Shown here: positions 20,201 through 28,342 of the stretch, one piece after another
How the letters are laid out: each line of letters starts with the position of its first letter
Position numbering within the stretch: position 1 is the stretch's first letter
Assembly: GCA_024239075.1 (NCBI GenBank)
Contig: JANBVI010000046.1
Location: forward strand, 1 to 56,378
DNA from: Fischerella sp. CENA71
GTDB lineage: Bacteria > Cyanobacteriota > Cyanobacteriia > Cyanobacteriales > Nostocaceae
Reading direction: 5' to 3'
DNA: 56,378 bases
Program-made: the position numbers and the translations under genes
Notes under the pieces: generated by a model
Told to the model about the DNA's origin: nothing
Database searches by the model: none
Seen by the model: the letters and a program-made list of their open reading frames with translations, nothing else

Positions 20201-20393
20201 GAGGATCTGGATCATGGTACTCAGATAGTGGTAATCGTTGATCAGGTAATTGTCTGAATTGACGTCGCCTTGCTAATATATTTTCCCAGAGTTGTTTGAG
20301 GTCATTAGCACCAGCATAGTGACAACCCATACCAACTACAGCGATCGCATTTTTAGAAGTTAAAGATTCTATTGTGGGTGTTGTTATTGTCAT
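17259..20393 (-). CDS. Type I iterative PKS, KS-AT protein (PKSE-like)
   Basis: The 1044-residue protein carries a KS (about 14-475) with the full triad: Cys223 in VDGACASSL, His356 in EGHGTGTPLGD, His397 in VGHTKAASG. The AT (about 597-900) has FPGQGSQ, G-H-S702-L-G-E and an N-A-F-H806-S block typical of malonyl selection. KS blocks such as GVILGNTLTGEQSRA, RLRWPYV, TEDALAAGLSNTIAGRVCN and GWGISSDGKGGITAP are those I associate with enediyne/PKSE-type iterative synthases. The C-terminus (1001-1032) repeats the helix found at the N-terminus of the partner protein encoded 5 bp downstream. A heterocyst-glycolipid or PUFA-type KS is the alternative. It follows an HTH-less TetR-like gene by 112 bp. 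Confidence 0.92.
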   Translation of the reverse strand: MTITTPTIESLTSKNAIAVVGMGCHYAGANDLKQLWENILARRRQFRQLPDQRLPLSEYHDPDPLAPDKTYGTRAGVIDGFEFDWMGKRIPKKTFEHTDIVHWLALEVADKALKDAGYTRDSVPTDRTGVILGNTLTGEQSRASSIRLRWPYVQKVLRVSAQVKGLPQGIVETLLETMEEVYKSVFPPVTEDALAAGLSNTIAGRVCNFYNFDGGGYTVDGACASSLIAIATAATALTNGDLDLALAGGVDVSLDTFELIGFAKAGALATQDMNVYDRRANGFIPGEGCGFVVLKRLEDAQANGDYIYAVINGWGISSDGKGGITAPSKTGQAKAIRRAYDRAGYSLHSVDFIEGHGTGTPLGDRTELDAVALAMSMEGEVKPRTIGITSFKSLVGHTKAASGVGGFIKAVMGVNQRILPPTAGCQELNPVLEKSALSVYPIIQGEVRNQTDKIRAGVSGMGFGGINCHITIESGDAPTPRLKPSIAEQALLVSHQNTELFVMSAVSVEALLERTQAVRDIAAGISIAELLDLAAKLANEIKSQQPVRAAVIAGTPEELIQGLKQLEQMLNDTPPAVGEVVVSPQKEIWISNNVKRSRVAFLFPGQGSQKLNMARVLVERYDWTREIVNQANTYLEELGVKPVSELIYRFLERAVDAEQLQTWSKQLAQTEVAQPAICLVSLLWKHYLERLGIQPVAVGGHSLGELSAFAAAGAFDEKSLLCLAAVRGQAMSASNDNAGIMASLGCSSEVATQLIQQVDGYVVVANINSPKQTVISGESSSVEAVVKLAADQNIQTTVLPVSNAFHSQLVSKAAEYLQANAPIPQELKATSVELFSSVNGQLVQPGLNMREHFSQQVVSQVDFISTVKAIASKCDLMVEVGPGKVLSNLVNTITEQQQPQCFPLESKPDRDEDLNTFLGSFFIHGGEIKWNALYENRLVRAFIPTSQRVFIENPCERPLQIPPAKPFSDMLTAGDLLEMRQILNAEYEPEQRSDLARPWQIEEELESMLSNYFAERGSFLANLIQADLESLPIMASNNGENEGK

Positions 20394-20446
20394 TGGTTTA
20401 CCTTGTTATATCAAGCTCCTGTATTGAAAATGGGTGTGGGGTATAA

Positions 20447-20470
20447 GGGTGTAGGAGTGTAGGAGGAGTC
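20447..20470. repeat. Short GTAGGAGT heptamer-type repeat, copy 1
   Basis: The core GTGTAGGAGTGTAGGAGGAG just upstream of the KS-AT gene is repeated exactly at 22986-23009. It resembles the short tandemly repeated heptamers known in Nostocales. Confidence 0.6.
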
Positions 20471-20505
20471 TTTAATAGAAGACATTGATTTTTGCACTCT
20501 GCATG

Positions 20506-21018
20506 TCAACACCCAAGTCCCTCAACTAATTTGTGGGTAACGAAGCTGGCAAAAATTTCGATATCATCAGGCTTCGATAATGGTAATTGACCATCAATTA
20601 ACAACATTGCTAGACCATGAACTAATGACCAAGCAACCCATGCAATTTGTCTGGGTTCTCCAGCTCGGATAACTCCGGCGGCTTGTCCTTCCACAATAAT
20701 ATTTACCAATCCTATAAATGATTGCTGACTTACTTCAGTTAAAGATGGATACTTATTGCTATCACTTGGGAAAGTTCCAAACATGACTCGATAATTGGAA
20801 GGATGCTTGCTTGCATATTGCACATAAGCAACACCACAGGCTTCTAAGCGTCTTAGCGGATGCTTGGGAGCTTGTTCAATTGCAACTTTAAGAGCTTGTA
20901 TTAATCCCAAAAATCCTTCTTTTGCCACAGCAGCTAAAAGTGCTTCTTTATCTTCAACTTGAAAACTAAAAGATGTAGTAGAGATTTGGTCTTCTACTTG
21001 AGTTATTTGTGTATTCAT
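20506..21018 (-). CDS. TetR-family C-terminal (WHG-type) domain protein lacking the HTH
   Basis: The 170-residue protein matches the ligand-binding half of TetR/AcrR regulators: VEDKEALLAAVAKEGFLGLIQAL sits where the helix after the recognition helix begins, followed by YVQYASKHPSNYRVMFG and AWVAWSLVHGLAMLLIDGQL. The 45 or so residues that should form the DNA-binding HTH are absent. The protein starts with about 20 unrelated polar residues behind a good GAGGAG site, and I found no HTH in the upstream 200 bp in other frames. It may be a ligand-sensing or dimerisation partner that cannot bind DNA alone, or a truncated remnant. It is the first gene before the PKS pair. Confidence 0.78.
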   Translation of the reverse strand: MNTQITQVEDQISTTSFSFQVEDKEALLAAVAKEGFLGLIQALKVAIEQAPKHPLRRLEACGVAYVQYASKHPSNYRVMFGTFPSDSNKYPSLTEVSQQSFIGLVNIIVEGQAAGVIRAGEPRQIAWVAWSLVHGLAMLLIDGQLPLSKPDDIEIFASFVTHKLVEGLGC

Positions 21019-21620
21019 TGCTTTATTTTCTCCTCATGATTGTGTTGCTACAATTAAGAATGTACGAATTTAGATAGCTTTAAAGGCTGAAAGACATGGG
21101 ACACTTTATCTAAGATACGTTACTTATAAATTGCCAATGAAACTATCTAATTCCTGCTTAAATTCAACAAAATTACTAAGATAGAGAGAGTATTTATTTC
21201 CTACTTCTCTTTCATACTGACTTTTATAAATAGTTTAAAGAGTATTATTTAAAATAACAATTGAAACTTTTTAGAAAAGATAGGATATTTTTTTCTAATG
21301 TCTTAGAAAATATAGGAATCCGGTGGTTTATAAACCGCAGAGGTACAGAGAACACAGAGAGAGAAGAAGAGATTTATTACAACATTTTACTTGACGCGCC
21401 AATAGGGTGGCTTCCCGGAGGGTAGAAGTCCTGACAGGTGTAGGTTTTTAATAAAGCAATGAGTGATGACTGTAAAACTAACGAAGTAATCGTCGTTTCA
21501 TAAACTTCTACACCCTTACAGCCTAAAACCAGTATTTTTTGGGCAAAACGTAAAAAATCTCTATGAAGGGTAGAGGTCGGGGATCTGAATCTCTTAATTT
21601 TCAGCAATCAGATAAGATTG
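21019..21620. other. Intergenic region with repeat debris
   Basis: The 600-bp gap is AT-rich near the TetR-like gene. From about 21300 it holds dispersed-repeat sequence (AACCGCAGAGGTACAGAGAA and a GGTGGCTTCCCGGAGGGTAG block). A 76-codon open frame crosses these repeats, but its protein resembles nothing I know. No gene is called. Confidence 0.55.
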
Positions 21621-22901
21621 CTATACAGGAGTACGTAAATAGGCTTGGGGATTTTCTGGGTCAAATTCTAAGCCATTGAAGAATTTCTCTACCCCTCGTG
21701 ATGTACTAGGAGGAATCGCTTGTTCTTGACCAATAAACTTAGCGGCTTCTCGCCATAAATCTTCACGGTTAACACTATCAATGATTGGTTTAGGATTAAA
21801 ATCTGGAGAGCGATTGCCCCAGCGCATATCTTCAATAAAAAACCATAAATCATGGCTTTTATATGGATAGGAAGCATTGTCACGCCAAAACTTAATGGTA
21901 TGGGGGCTATTCTCGACTATGCGCCCATTACCATAATCGAACTTACCCAAGAGGCGATCGCTCAACAATTCACTGCGGACTCCAATCCACTGCCGTTGCG
22001 ATAAAATTTGAAATAGTTCGGCTTTATTCTCTGAGCGATCGCACCAAATTTGAGCTTCCAAAACTGCCCTTAATAAAGCCTTCGCTGCTTTAGGATGTTT
22101 ATCTACCCAGTCAGAACGCACTCCTAGCGCCTTTTCTGGGTGATTGTTCCATAACTCTCCACTGGTGACAGTAGAGTAACCAATTCCTTGTTTAATCAAG
22201 CGATGATGCCAAGGATCTACCACACAAAAAGCTTCCATTGAGCCACCCCGCATATTAGCGACCATTTGCGGTGGTGGAACTACAATCAGCGACACATCCC
22301 TATCTGGATCAATCCCGCCATAAGCTAGCCACCAACGCATAAAAAAGTCACCGGTGACTCTGCGATAGGGTATGGCACAGCGCACATTTTCCCCGCCTAA
22401 ACTTTTTTTGGCAAACACCGACTTGAGTTGTGAACTATCTAGCCCTAGTTTCAAATCTTGATAAGCATTGGTGACAGAAATACCCTGACCGTTAACATTC
22501 AATCGAGCCAGAATATACATCGGGATTTTACGCCCATAGCTAATTTCACCAGTGGTCATCAAATACACCATAGGAAACAGTAGATGAGCGCCATCCAAAC
22601 CTTCATCATTTGAACCTAAGATCAGTTTGTCACGCATTACTGCCCAAGAAGGCTGCTTTAACACCTCTACATCAGGCATTCCATGCTTGGCGAAAAAACC
22701 CTTAGCTTTAGCAATAATTAAAGGACAGCAACTAGTCACAGGTATAAAACCTAGCTTTACCCTTGTAACCTCTGGCGCGTCACTATACCCAGCATATAAA
22801 CCTGTACAAGATGGCATACCCGCAGAACGATGACCCAGGGTTGTGGATAGAAACGCTGCACCACCAGCTGCTATAAAATTTCTTCTAGTAAACTTTGCCA
22901 T
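21621..22901 (-). CDS. NrtA/CmpA-type ABC transporter substrate-binding protein
   Basis: The 426-residue protein begins with a twin-arginine style leader (TRRNFIAAGGAAFLSTTLG), pointing to export and possibly a lipid anchor at a Cys near 32. The mature part has the NrtA/CmpA/SsuA pattern: VKLGFIPVTSCCPLIIAKAKGFFAKHG, GLDGAHLLFPMVYLM, RWWLAYGGIDPDRDVSLIVVPPPQMVANMR, and FCVVDPWHHRL. The family binds nitrate, bicarbonate, sulfonates or thiamin-pathway precursors; the ligand cannot be fixed by reading alone. It is the last gene of a permease-ATPase-binding protein operon, reversed from the classical nrtABCD order. Confidence 0.87.
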   Translation of the reverse strand: MAKFTRRNFIAAGGAAFLSTTLGHRSAGMPSCTGLYAGYSDAPEVTRVKLGFIPVTSCCPLIIAKAKGFFAKHGMPDVEVLKQPSWAVMRDKLILGSNDEGLDGAHLLFPMVYLMTTGEISYGRKIPMYILARLNVNGQGISVTNAYQDLKLGLDSSQLKSVFAKKSLGGENVRCAIPYRRVTGDFFMRWWLAYGGIDPDRDVSLIVVPPPQMVANMRGGSMEAFCVVDPWHHRLIKQGIGYSTVTSGELWNNHPEKALGVRSDWVDKHPKAAKALLRAVLEAQIWCDRSENKAELFQILSQRQWIGVRSELLSDRLLGKFDYGNGRIVENSPHTIKFWRDNASYPYKSHDLWFFIEDMRWGNRSPDFNPKPIIDSVNREDLWREAAKFIGQEQAIPPSTSRGVEKFFNGLEFDPENPQAYLRTPV

Positions 22902-22985
22902 ATCTTAGATACGATTTTGGATTTTAGATTTGATCTGGGTTGTCAGATTTACTAGATTTATCCGTTTACCTCCTAGCTTGAAAGT

Positions 22986-23009
22986 GGGTGTAGGAGTGTA
23001 GGAGGAGTC
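22986..23009. repeat. Short GTAGGAGT heptamer-type repeat, copy 2
   Basis: It is identical over 24 bp to 20447-20470 and lies between the ATPase and substrate-binding protein genes. Confidence 0.6.
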
Positions 23010-23056
23010 CTATTTTCATGCTTGGCAATGAAATTTTTTCATTGGGACTATCGAGT

Positions 23057-23884
23057 TCAAGCAGCGGATTTCAAAACAGGTATCCTTTCAACTTCCATAT
23101 ACTGGGCTTGCTTCTGATCATGCAAAAAATTGAGCAATTTGTGGCGCAGATTATGATATAGTGGGTTATCCACAATCTCTGATAAAATGCGAGAACGCGT
23201 AAAAGGTACATCTAAAATTTGACCGATAGTAGCAGCAGGGCCATTGTTCAACATCACCACACGATCAGAAAGCAACAGTGCTTCATCCACATCATGAGTC
23301 ACCATAATGACCGTTGTGTGAGCCATGTTGCATATATTCATTAATTCTGCTTGTAGAGATTTGCGGGTGAGAGCATCTAATGCCCCGAATGGTTCATCTA
23401 AAAGTAATAATTTGGGTTGAATTGCTAAAGCGCGGGCGAGGGCAACTCTTTGCTTCATCCCTCCAGAAAGTTGTCCTGGTTTCTTGCAGGCTGCATCTTT
23501 TAAACCAACCATTTCTAAGTGGGTAGCTACAATGCGAGCGCGTTCAGCTTTTGATTTGCGAGACAGGACTTTATCTACAGCTAAAGCTACATTATCCCAA
23601 GCACTGAGCCAAGGTAACAGCGAATAGTTTTGAAATACCATCATCCGTTCTGGTCCTGAACGTTGTACTCGTATACTATCGACTTCCACATAACCTCTTG
23701 AAGGCTTGTCCATACCAGCAACAATATTCAGTAAAGTAGACTTACCGCAACCAGAATGACCAATCAGAGAAATAAAATCTCCCTGTTTAATTTCTAAATT
23801 GATATCTTTGAGAATGATATTTTTAGCACCATTGGGTGCATGATATTCTTTACCGATGCCTTGAATATTGACAAAACTTTGCAT
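23057..23884 (-). CDS. ABC transporter ATPase, nitrate/sulfonate/taurine type
   Basis: The 275-residue ATPase has Walker A GHSGCGKST near residue 43, Q-loop FQNYSLLPWLSAWDNVALAV, signature LSGGMKQRVALARAL, Walker B LLLLDEPFGALD and switch His in VTHDVDEALLLSDR. PW(L)SAWDNV and the DEPFGALDALTR form are typical of NrtD/SsuB/TauB. It energises uptake with the permease upstream (gap 69 bp) and the binding protein downstream. No NrtC-like fused regulatory domain is present. Confidence 0.92.
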   Translation of the reverse strand: MQSFVNIQGIGKEYHAPNGAKNIILKDINLEIKQGDFISLIGHSGCGKSTLLNIVAGMDKPSRGYVEVDSIRVQRSGPERMMVFQNYSLLPWLSAWDNVALAVDKVLSRKSKAERARIVATHLEMVGLKDAACKKPGQLSGGMKQRVALARALAIQPKLLLLDEPFGALDALTRKSLQAELMNICNMAHTTVIMVTHDVDEALLLSDRVVMLNNGPAATIGQILDVPFTRSRILSEIVDNPLYHNLRHKLLNFLHDQKQAQYMEVERIPVLKSAA

Positions 23885-23953
23885 TCGAAGAGTTCCTGTA
23901 TGAGCAAAATAATATTTGCATTCTCGAAATTTTAAATTATGTCTGCATAAAAG

Positions 23954-24778
23954 CTAATTTTGTGGTGTAACTTTGAAAGCTATATAAGCCATAATTTTAT
24001 CAAGAATCAGACCAACTACACCCAAATAAATAATTGCCAATATTATTTCACTAATATTAGAGTTGTTGTAAGCATCCACAATAAAAAAGCCCAATCCATC
24101 ATCAGCAAGCAACATTTCCGCAGCGACAATTGCCAACCAACATAAACCAATAGCTATTCTTAAACCAGTGAAGATGTAAGGTAGTGTTGCAGGTAAGAGA
24201 ACTTTGTAAAAGTTCTCAAATATTGATAGCCCTAAAATTTTGGAGACATTGGTGTAATCTTTCGGAACCATCTGTACACCCAAAGCTGTATTAATAATAA
24301 TTGGCCAAATGGCAGTAATCGTAATTACAAAAATAGCAGATGGATTGGGCTTCAAAAATATAGCTTGGGCTAAAGGTAGCCAAGCTAGAGGAGCAACAGG
24401 ACGTAAAAGCTGAATTACTGGATCTATGGCTTGTCTTAAAAATTGATTGAGGCTAATTAAAAAACCAATAGGTATGCCAATCATGACAGCTATAAAATAG
24501 CCAAAAATGACTCTTTTGAGGCTAGCCAGTATCAGCCAAAAAAAACCTTTATTTAGTCCGCCATGATTGAAGAAGGGATTAATAATCAATTCCCAAGTAT
24601 TGTTGATGACCACCACAGGAGAAGGTAAGGATGTATTAATGGTAATACTCATCAAATGCCAAAAAATTAAAATAGTGGCAATACCACACAAAGGTGCAAA
24701 GATTTGTTTTATAATGCTAAAAAAAACTTGCGTGAGTCTTTGACTTTGAGAAAAATTTTGTCTGTGATTTATTAGCAT
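23954..24778 (-). CDS. ABC transporter permease, NrtB/SsuC type
   Basis: The 274-residue protein has about six hydrophobic segments and the binding-protein-dependent permease domain: LLRPVAPLAWLPLAQAIFLKPNPSAIFVITITAIWPIIINTALGV. The EAA-like loop reads ILGLSIFENFYKVLLPATLPYIFTGLRIAIG. This matches nitrate/sulfonate/taurine permeases. It starts 95 bp after devA on the same strand, so transcription may continue from the exporter genes. Confidence 0.9.
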   Translation of the reverse strand: MLINHRQNFSQSQRLTQVFFSIIKQIFAPLCGIATILIFWHLMSITINTSLPSPVVVINNTWELIINPFFNHGGLNKGFFWLILASLKRVIFGYFIAVMIGIPIGFLISLNQFLRQAIDPVIQLLRPVAPLAWLPLAQAIFLKPNPSAIFVITITAIWPIIINTALGVQMVPKDYTNVSKILGLSIFENFYKVLLPATLPYIFTGLRIAIGLCWLAIVAAEMLLADDGLGFFIVDAYNNSNISEIILAIIYLGVVGLILDKIMAYIAFKVTPQN

Positions 24779-24873
24779 ATAGTTAAATTACCTGATTTCA
24801 CACTAACTATTGAGAATAACAATAGTGTAAGATGACGGATTTAAAATGTTAGCTTTATTTGCGCTGTGGTGTA

Positions 24874-25605
24874 CTAGTTTTTTACAGTCACACCTATTTT
24901 ATGAGCCTCATCCGCTAAATTAGTATTTTGGGCTAAATACCCATCTTCCATACGAACAATACGGTCAGCAATATCTAGAATACGATTATCATGAGTCACA
25001 ATCAGGATAGTACAACCTTGTTCTTTAGCAAGGCGTTGCATAAGTTCAACAACATCACGACCTGATTTTTTATCTAAAGCTGCTGTAGGTTCGTCAGCCA
25101 AAACTAATTTAGGTTTTCCAACTAAAGCTCTGGCGATCGCTATTCTTTGTTTTTGTCCTCCCGAAAGATTTTCTGGATAATAGTTAATACGTTGCTCTAA
25201 ACCAACTGCTTGCAGCATGGCTTCAGACCTAGCACGTATTTCTTGCTGAGAGAGGCCATCGTTCAGTTCTAAAGATAACTGAACATTTTGTCGAGCCGTT
25301 AAGAATCCTAGCAAGTTGTGAGCTTGGAAAATATAACCTATTTGACGACGGACTTGCACCAGTTGTTTTTCACTGCTTCCGTATAGTTCTTGACCGAGAA
25401 ATTTCAGACTACCTGCTTGCACAGAACGTAAGCTACCGATCAAGCTCAATAAAGTTGTTTTACCTGAGCCTGATGGGCCAGTCATAATAACAATTTCTCC
25501 AGCTTCAATTTGCAGATTAATATCAAATAAAATCTGCTTTTTTAATGCGCCTCTACCATAGTAGTGATCAAGATTTTTGATATCAATAACAGGTATTGTC
25601 ATCAT
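24874..25605 (-). CDS. devA: DevA-type ABC exporter ATPase
   Basis: The 243-residue ATPase has TGPSGSGKTTLLSLIG, LSGGQKQRIAIARALVG, LVLADEPTAALDKKSG and an ILIVTHDNRILDIADRI switch. The start (IDIKNLDHYYGRGALKKQILFDINL) is characteristic of DevA/MacB-like ATPases of cyanobacteria. With DevC and DevB encoded upstream it forms an exporter that works with a TolC-type outer-membrane protein; the founding DevBCA exports heterocyst glycolipids. Inside this locus it is the likeliest export route for the polyketide product. Confidence 0.92.
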   Translation of the reverse strand: MMTIPVIDIKNLDHYYGRGALKKQILFDINLQIEAGEIVIMTGPSGSGKTTLLSLIGSLRSVQAGSLKFLGQELYGSSEKQLVQVRRQIGYIFQAHNLLGFLTARQNVQLSLELNDGLSQQEIRARSEAMLQAVGLEQRINYYPENLSGGQKQRIAIARALVGKPKLVLADEPTAALDKKSGRDVVELMQRLAKEQGCTILIVTHDNRILDIADRIVRMEDGYLAQNTNLADEAHKIGVTVKN

Positions 25606-25632
25606 AAGTTTTATTCAAAAAATACAACTTTA

Positions 25633-26787
25633 CTAAAAAATATCTGCTGGATCAGCTGATTGGAGTTTTCGTACTGCGATCGCACCAGAAATAGAACACA
25701 TTAATATTGTTAAAGTTAATACTTTTAAAGCTGTATCAAGAGTCATAATCATAGGCAGGAGTGTAACTTGCCTTGCTAAATGATATTGAAAAATTGCAAA
25801 ACTAAATCCAGGTATATAACCAAGAATTGCTAATATCAAAGCTTCTTTTAAAATTACAAATAACAAGTAATTATTTGTATATCCCATTGCTTTTAAAGTT
25901 GCATATTCAGGTAGATGGTCGGAAACTTCTGTATAAAGAATTTGATAGACAATAACAGTTCCAACAAAAAAACCTATAGCTATACCTAAACCAAAAATAA
26001 ATCCTAGTGGTGTATTACTGTGCCAGTAATCTTTTTCAAAATCAAATAGTTCTTCTTTTGATAAAACTTTAACGTTTTTCGGTAAATATTTTTTTAATTC
26101 TTCTAAAATAATTTCTTTATCTGTTCCTGGTTCTAAAGAAATCATTCCTATATCAATTAAACCAGACTTACGCTTGTTAAATATACGTAAAAAAGTTAAA
26201 TCACTTGTGGTTATTGTACCATTAATGGCAAAAGATGTTCCTAACTCAAACACTCCTCCAACTTTTACTCTACGATTACCAACTTCTGTTGTAATTTGTT
26301 TTCCTTGATTAAATTCATCAACAATATCTCCAAATTCTTTTCGAGATCCTCTATCAAACAAAACTATATCTAACAAGCTAATCCTATCTAGATTATGTTC
26401 AATATCTGGAATTTTAAAAACATTATTATCTGGGTTTATGCCAACAATAAATATACTGTGAATCTGATGATTCTGAGGATTTTTCCAACTATTAAAACCA
26501 AAATATACAGGATATACAGACTTTACACCTTTTAATCCCAAAGATTGGTATAAAGTTCTTTGAGAAAAGGTTTTCATATCAACTAGTGATTTAGAACGAG
26601 GGTTGATTAAAGCAATATCACCATCTAAGTTTTTATAAAAACTAACAGCACTTTCAAAAAGAGATTGATTAAAACCCATTTGCATGAACATCAAGATGTC
26701 TGCAAATCCAATTCCAGCCAATGCCACAAAAAGACGAATTTTTTTTCTAGTTAGTTGTAACCATGCTAAAGATGTTTTTCTAGCCAT
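25633..26787 (-). CDS. devC: DevC-type exporter membrane subunit
   Basis: The 384-residue protein begins RKTSLAWLQLTRKKIRLFVALAGIGFADILMFMQMGF, the hallmark N-terminus of DevC proteins. It has a large periplasmic middle and three C-terminal membrane helices with an FtsX-like YATLKAMGYTNNYLL block. It lies 27 bp before devA and 133 bp after devB. An AGGTGA site precedes the ATG. Length is normal for the family. Confidence 0.93.
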   Translation of the reverse strand: MARKTSLAWLQLTRKKIRLFVALAGIGFADILMFMQMGFNQSLFESAVSFYKNLDGDIALINPRSKSLVDMKTFSQRTLYQSLGLKGVKSVYPVYFGFNSWKNPQNHQIHSIFIVGINPDNNVFKIPDIEHNLDRISLLDIVLFDRGSRKEFGDIVDEFNQGKQITTEVGNRRVKVGGVFELGTSFAINGTITTSDLTFLRIFNKRKSGLIDIGMISLEPGTDKEIILEELKKYLPKNVKVLSKEELFDFEKDYWHSNTPLGFIFGLGIAIGFFVGTVIVYQILYTEVSDHLPEYATLKAMGYTNNYLLFVILKEALILAILGYIPGFSFAIFQYHLARQVTLLPMIMTLDTALKVLTLTILMCSISGAIAVRKLQSADPADIF

Positions 26788-26920
26788 AATTGTTTCACCT
26801 AAAATTATTGTTTTTATCTAATGATCTAGAAAATGGGCAGTTTGGGATAGAAATCTAATTAATCATCAGATTTCCTAATCCCAAAATGAATTTTGATATT
26901 AATATAATGACGAGCAAATT

Positions 26921-28033
26921 TTATTTTGAGATATTAATCTTTACAACAACTTTGGCATAAGTTAAACCCGATACTAGTTTGCTATCTTTTGGAATTAGGC
27001 GAACTTTGACTTCCACAATTCTGGCATCCATATCTGCTGATGGATCTGTATCAAGCACATTTTGTTTACTAATTTTTTTGCCGATATTAATTACGGTTCC
27101 CTGTAATTTTCCAGGAAAAGCGCCATAGTTACTGGTGATAGTAACTTTTTGACCTAAACGTACTTTACCAATATCGTTTTCATTAACCTCTGCTACTGCC
27201 ATCATTTTAGTAGTTTGGCCAAGTTCTAAAATTCCTTCATTCAGAATGTTTTCGCCAGGTCGTGTATGAATTTTTAGTACTTGCCCATTTATTGGACTAT
27301 GAATATATGATAAGTTGAGATTTGCTTGCGCTTGTTTAACAGCCGCGATGGAATACTCTACCTGAGCTTGAGCTGCTTGCACATCAGTGGGGCGAACTTC
27401 AGAAATACTTACTAAGGTAGATTTAGCTTGGTTTATTTGTTCGCGATCTGTTTCTACTGCTAAACGTTTATTATCTAAAAGGGAAGCAGAAATAGCACCA
27501 GCTTGGTGAAGATATTGATAACGTTCAAATTCTTTTTGATCAATCTTTAATTGCACTTCTAAGCGGTCAATTATTGCTTTTTGGGCTTGAATATCTCCAA
27601 CTTTTGCTCCAGCTTTCACTTTTTTTAAATTGGCTCGTTCAACTTGAACTTGCTGTTTAGCAGCAACTAAAGCTGTTTGACTTTGCTCAAGGTTATCTAA
27701 GGTTGCAATCACCTGACCTTTACGCACAACATCCCCATCTTTTACAAATAACTGAGCTATTCTTGCTCCTTGTCCTACAACTGGGGTTGGTGCAGACACC
27801 TTAATTACCTCTCCTTCTGGTTTTAGGATTCCTAAAGCACTAACATTGATAACTTGAGGAACTACATTTTGTTTAGGGATTGGTAACGGTTGTTGCAAAA
27901 CTTGCTGAGAACGTAAAAGGTTATAAATAGTAACTGTACCAACAGCTAAGGTGACACTAAATGCTAAGATAGAAAGCCGTTGAGCTATCGTTTTAACACC
28001 GACTTGATGATTCTGAATAGATTTATGTGTCAT
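26921..28033 (-). CDS. devB: DevB-type membrane fusion (HlyD-like) adaptor
   Basis: From ATG at 28033, which has AAGGA 8 bases upstream, the protein is about 370 residues. The frame extends to 28072 but with poorer starts. It has one N-terminal membrane helix, then VSALGILKPEGEVIKVSAP, a lipoyl-like half (QLFVKDGDVVRKGQVIATLD), a long coiled-coil hairpin, and the second half (IHSPINGQVLKIHTRPGENI). DevB-type adaptors link DevC/DevA to TolC. The upstream 309 bp (28034-28342) hold only AT-rich sequence; I saw no GTAN8TAC NtcA site. Confidence 0.9.
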   Translation of the reverse strand: MTHKSIQNHQVGVKTIAQRLSILAFSVTLAVGTVTIYNLLRSQQVLQQPLPIPKQNVVPQVINVSALGILKPEGEVIKVSAPTPVVGQGARIAQLFVKDGDVVRKGQVIATLDNLEQSQTALVAAKQQVQVERANLKKVKAGAKVGDIQAQKAIIDRLEVQLKIDQKEFERYQYLHQAGAISASLLDNKRLAVETDREQINQAKSTLVSISEVRPTDVQAAQAQVEYSIAAVKQAQANLNLSYIHSPINGQVLKIHTRPGENILNEGILELGQTTKMMAVAEVNENDIGKVRLGQKVTITSNYGAFPGKLQGTVINIGKKISKQNVLDTDPSADMDARIVEVKVRLIPKDSKLVSGLTYAKVVVKINISK

Positions 28034-28342
28034 ATGAAAGTCCTTAAATTTTTCTTTCATTGATACTCGCAATTGAATAACAAATTATATTGATTTTTAC
28101 GGATAATTTTTAACTATATTGACGATTGCCTTTTAGATATTGCGCTACATTGTATTTGTAATAACAGCAAACTAATATGTTGTCTTTAGCTTAATTTATG
28201 GAGCATTAAGTTCATGTTATATGAGCTAAAAAATTTGTCACATAAGATAAGGATAATAAGCATGAATTTAAACATTTTGCAAACCCCCATACTCTAAAAA
28301 GTAGGGGATTCGCACTGAATTAGCGTTAAAGAAGCAACAGAA

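Noticed and set aside
12190-20393. Heterocyst glycolipid (hgl) island
   Set aside because: PPTase, SDR, PKS and DevBCA recall it, but gene order, the fused hot-dog domains, the PPTase relic, DUF1702 and halogenase-like genes do not fit. It remains the main alternative for the PKS family.
21377-21607. A 76-codon open frame on the minus strand
   Set aside because: It runs through dispersed-repeat sequence, has no ribosome site and no recognisable protein features.
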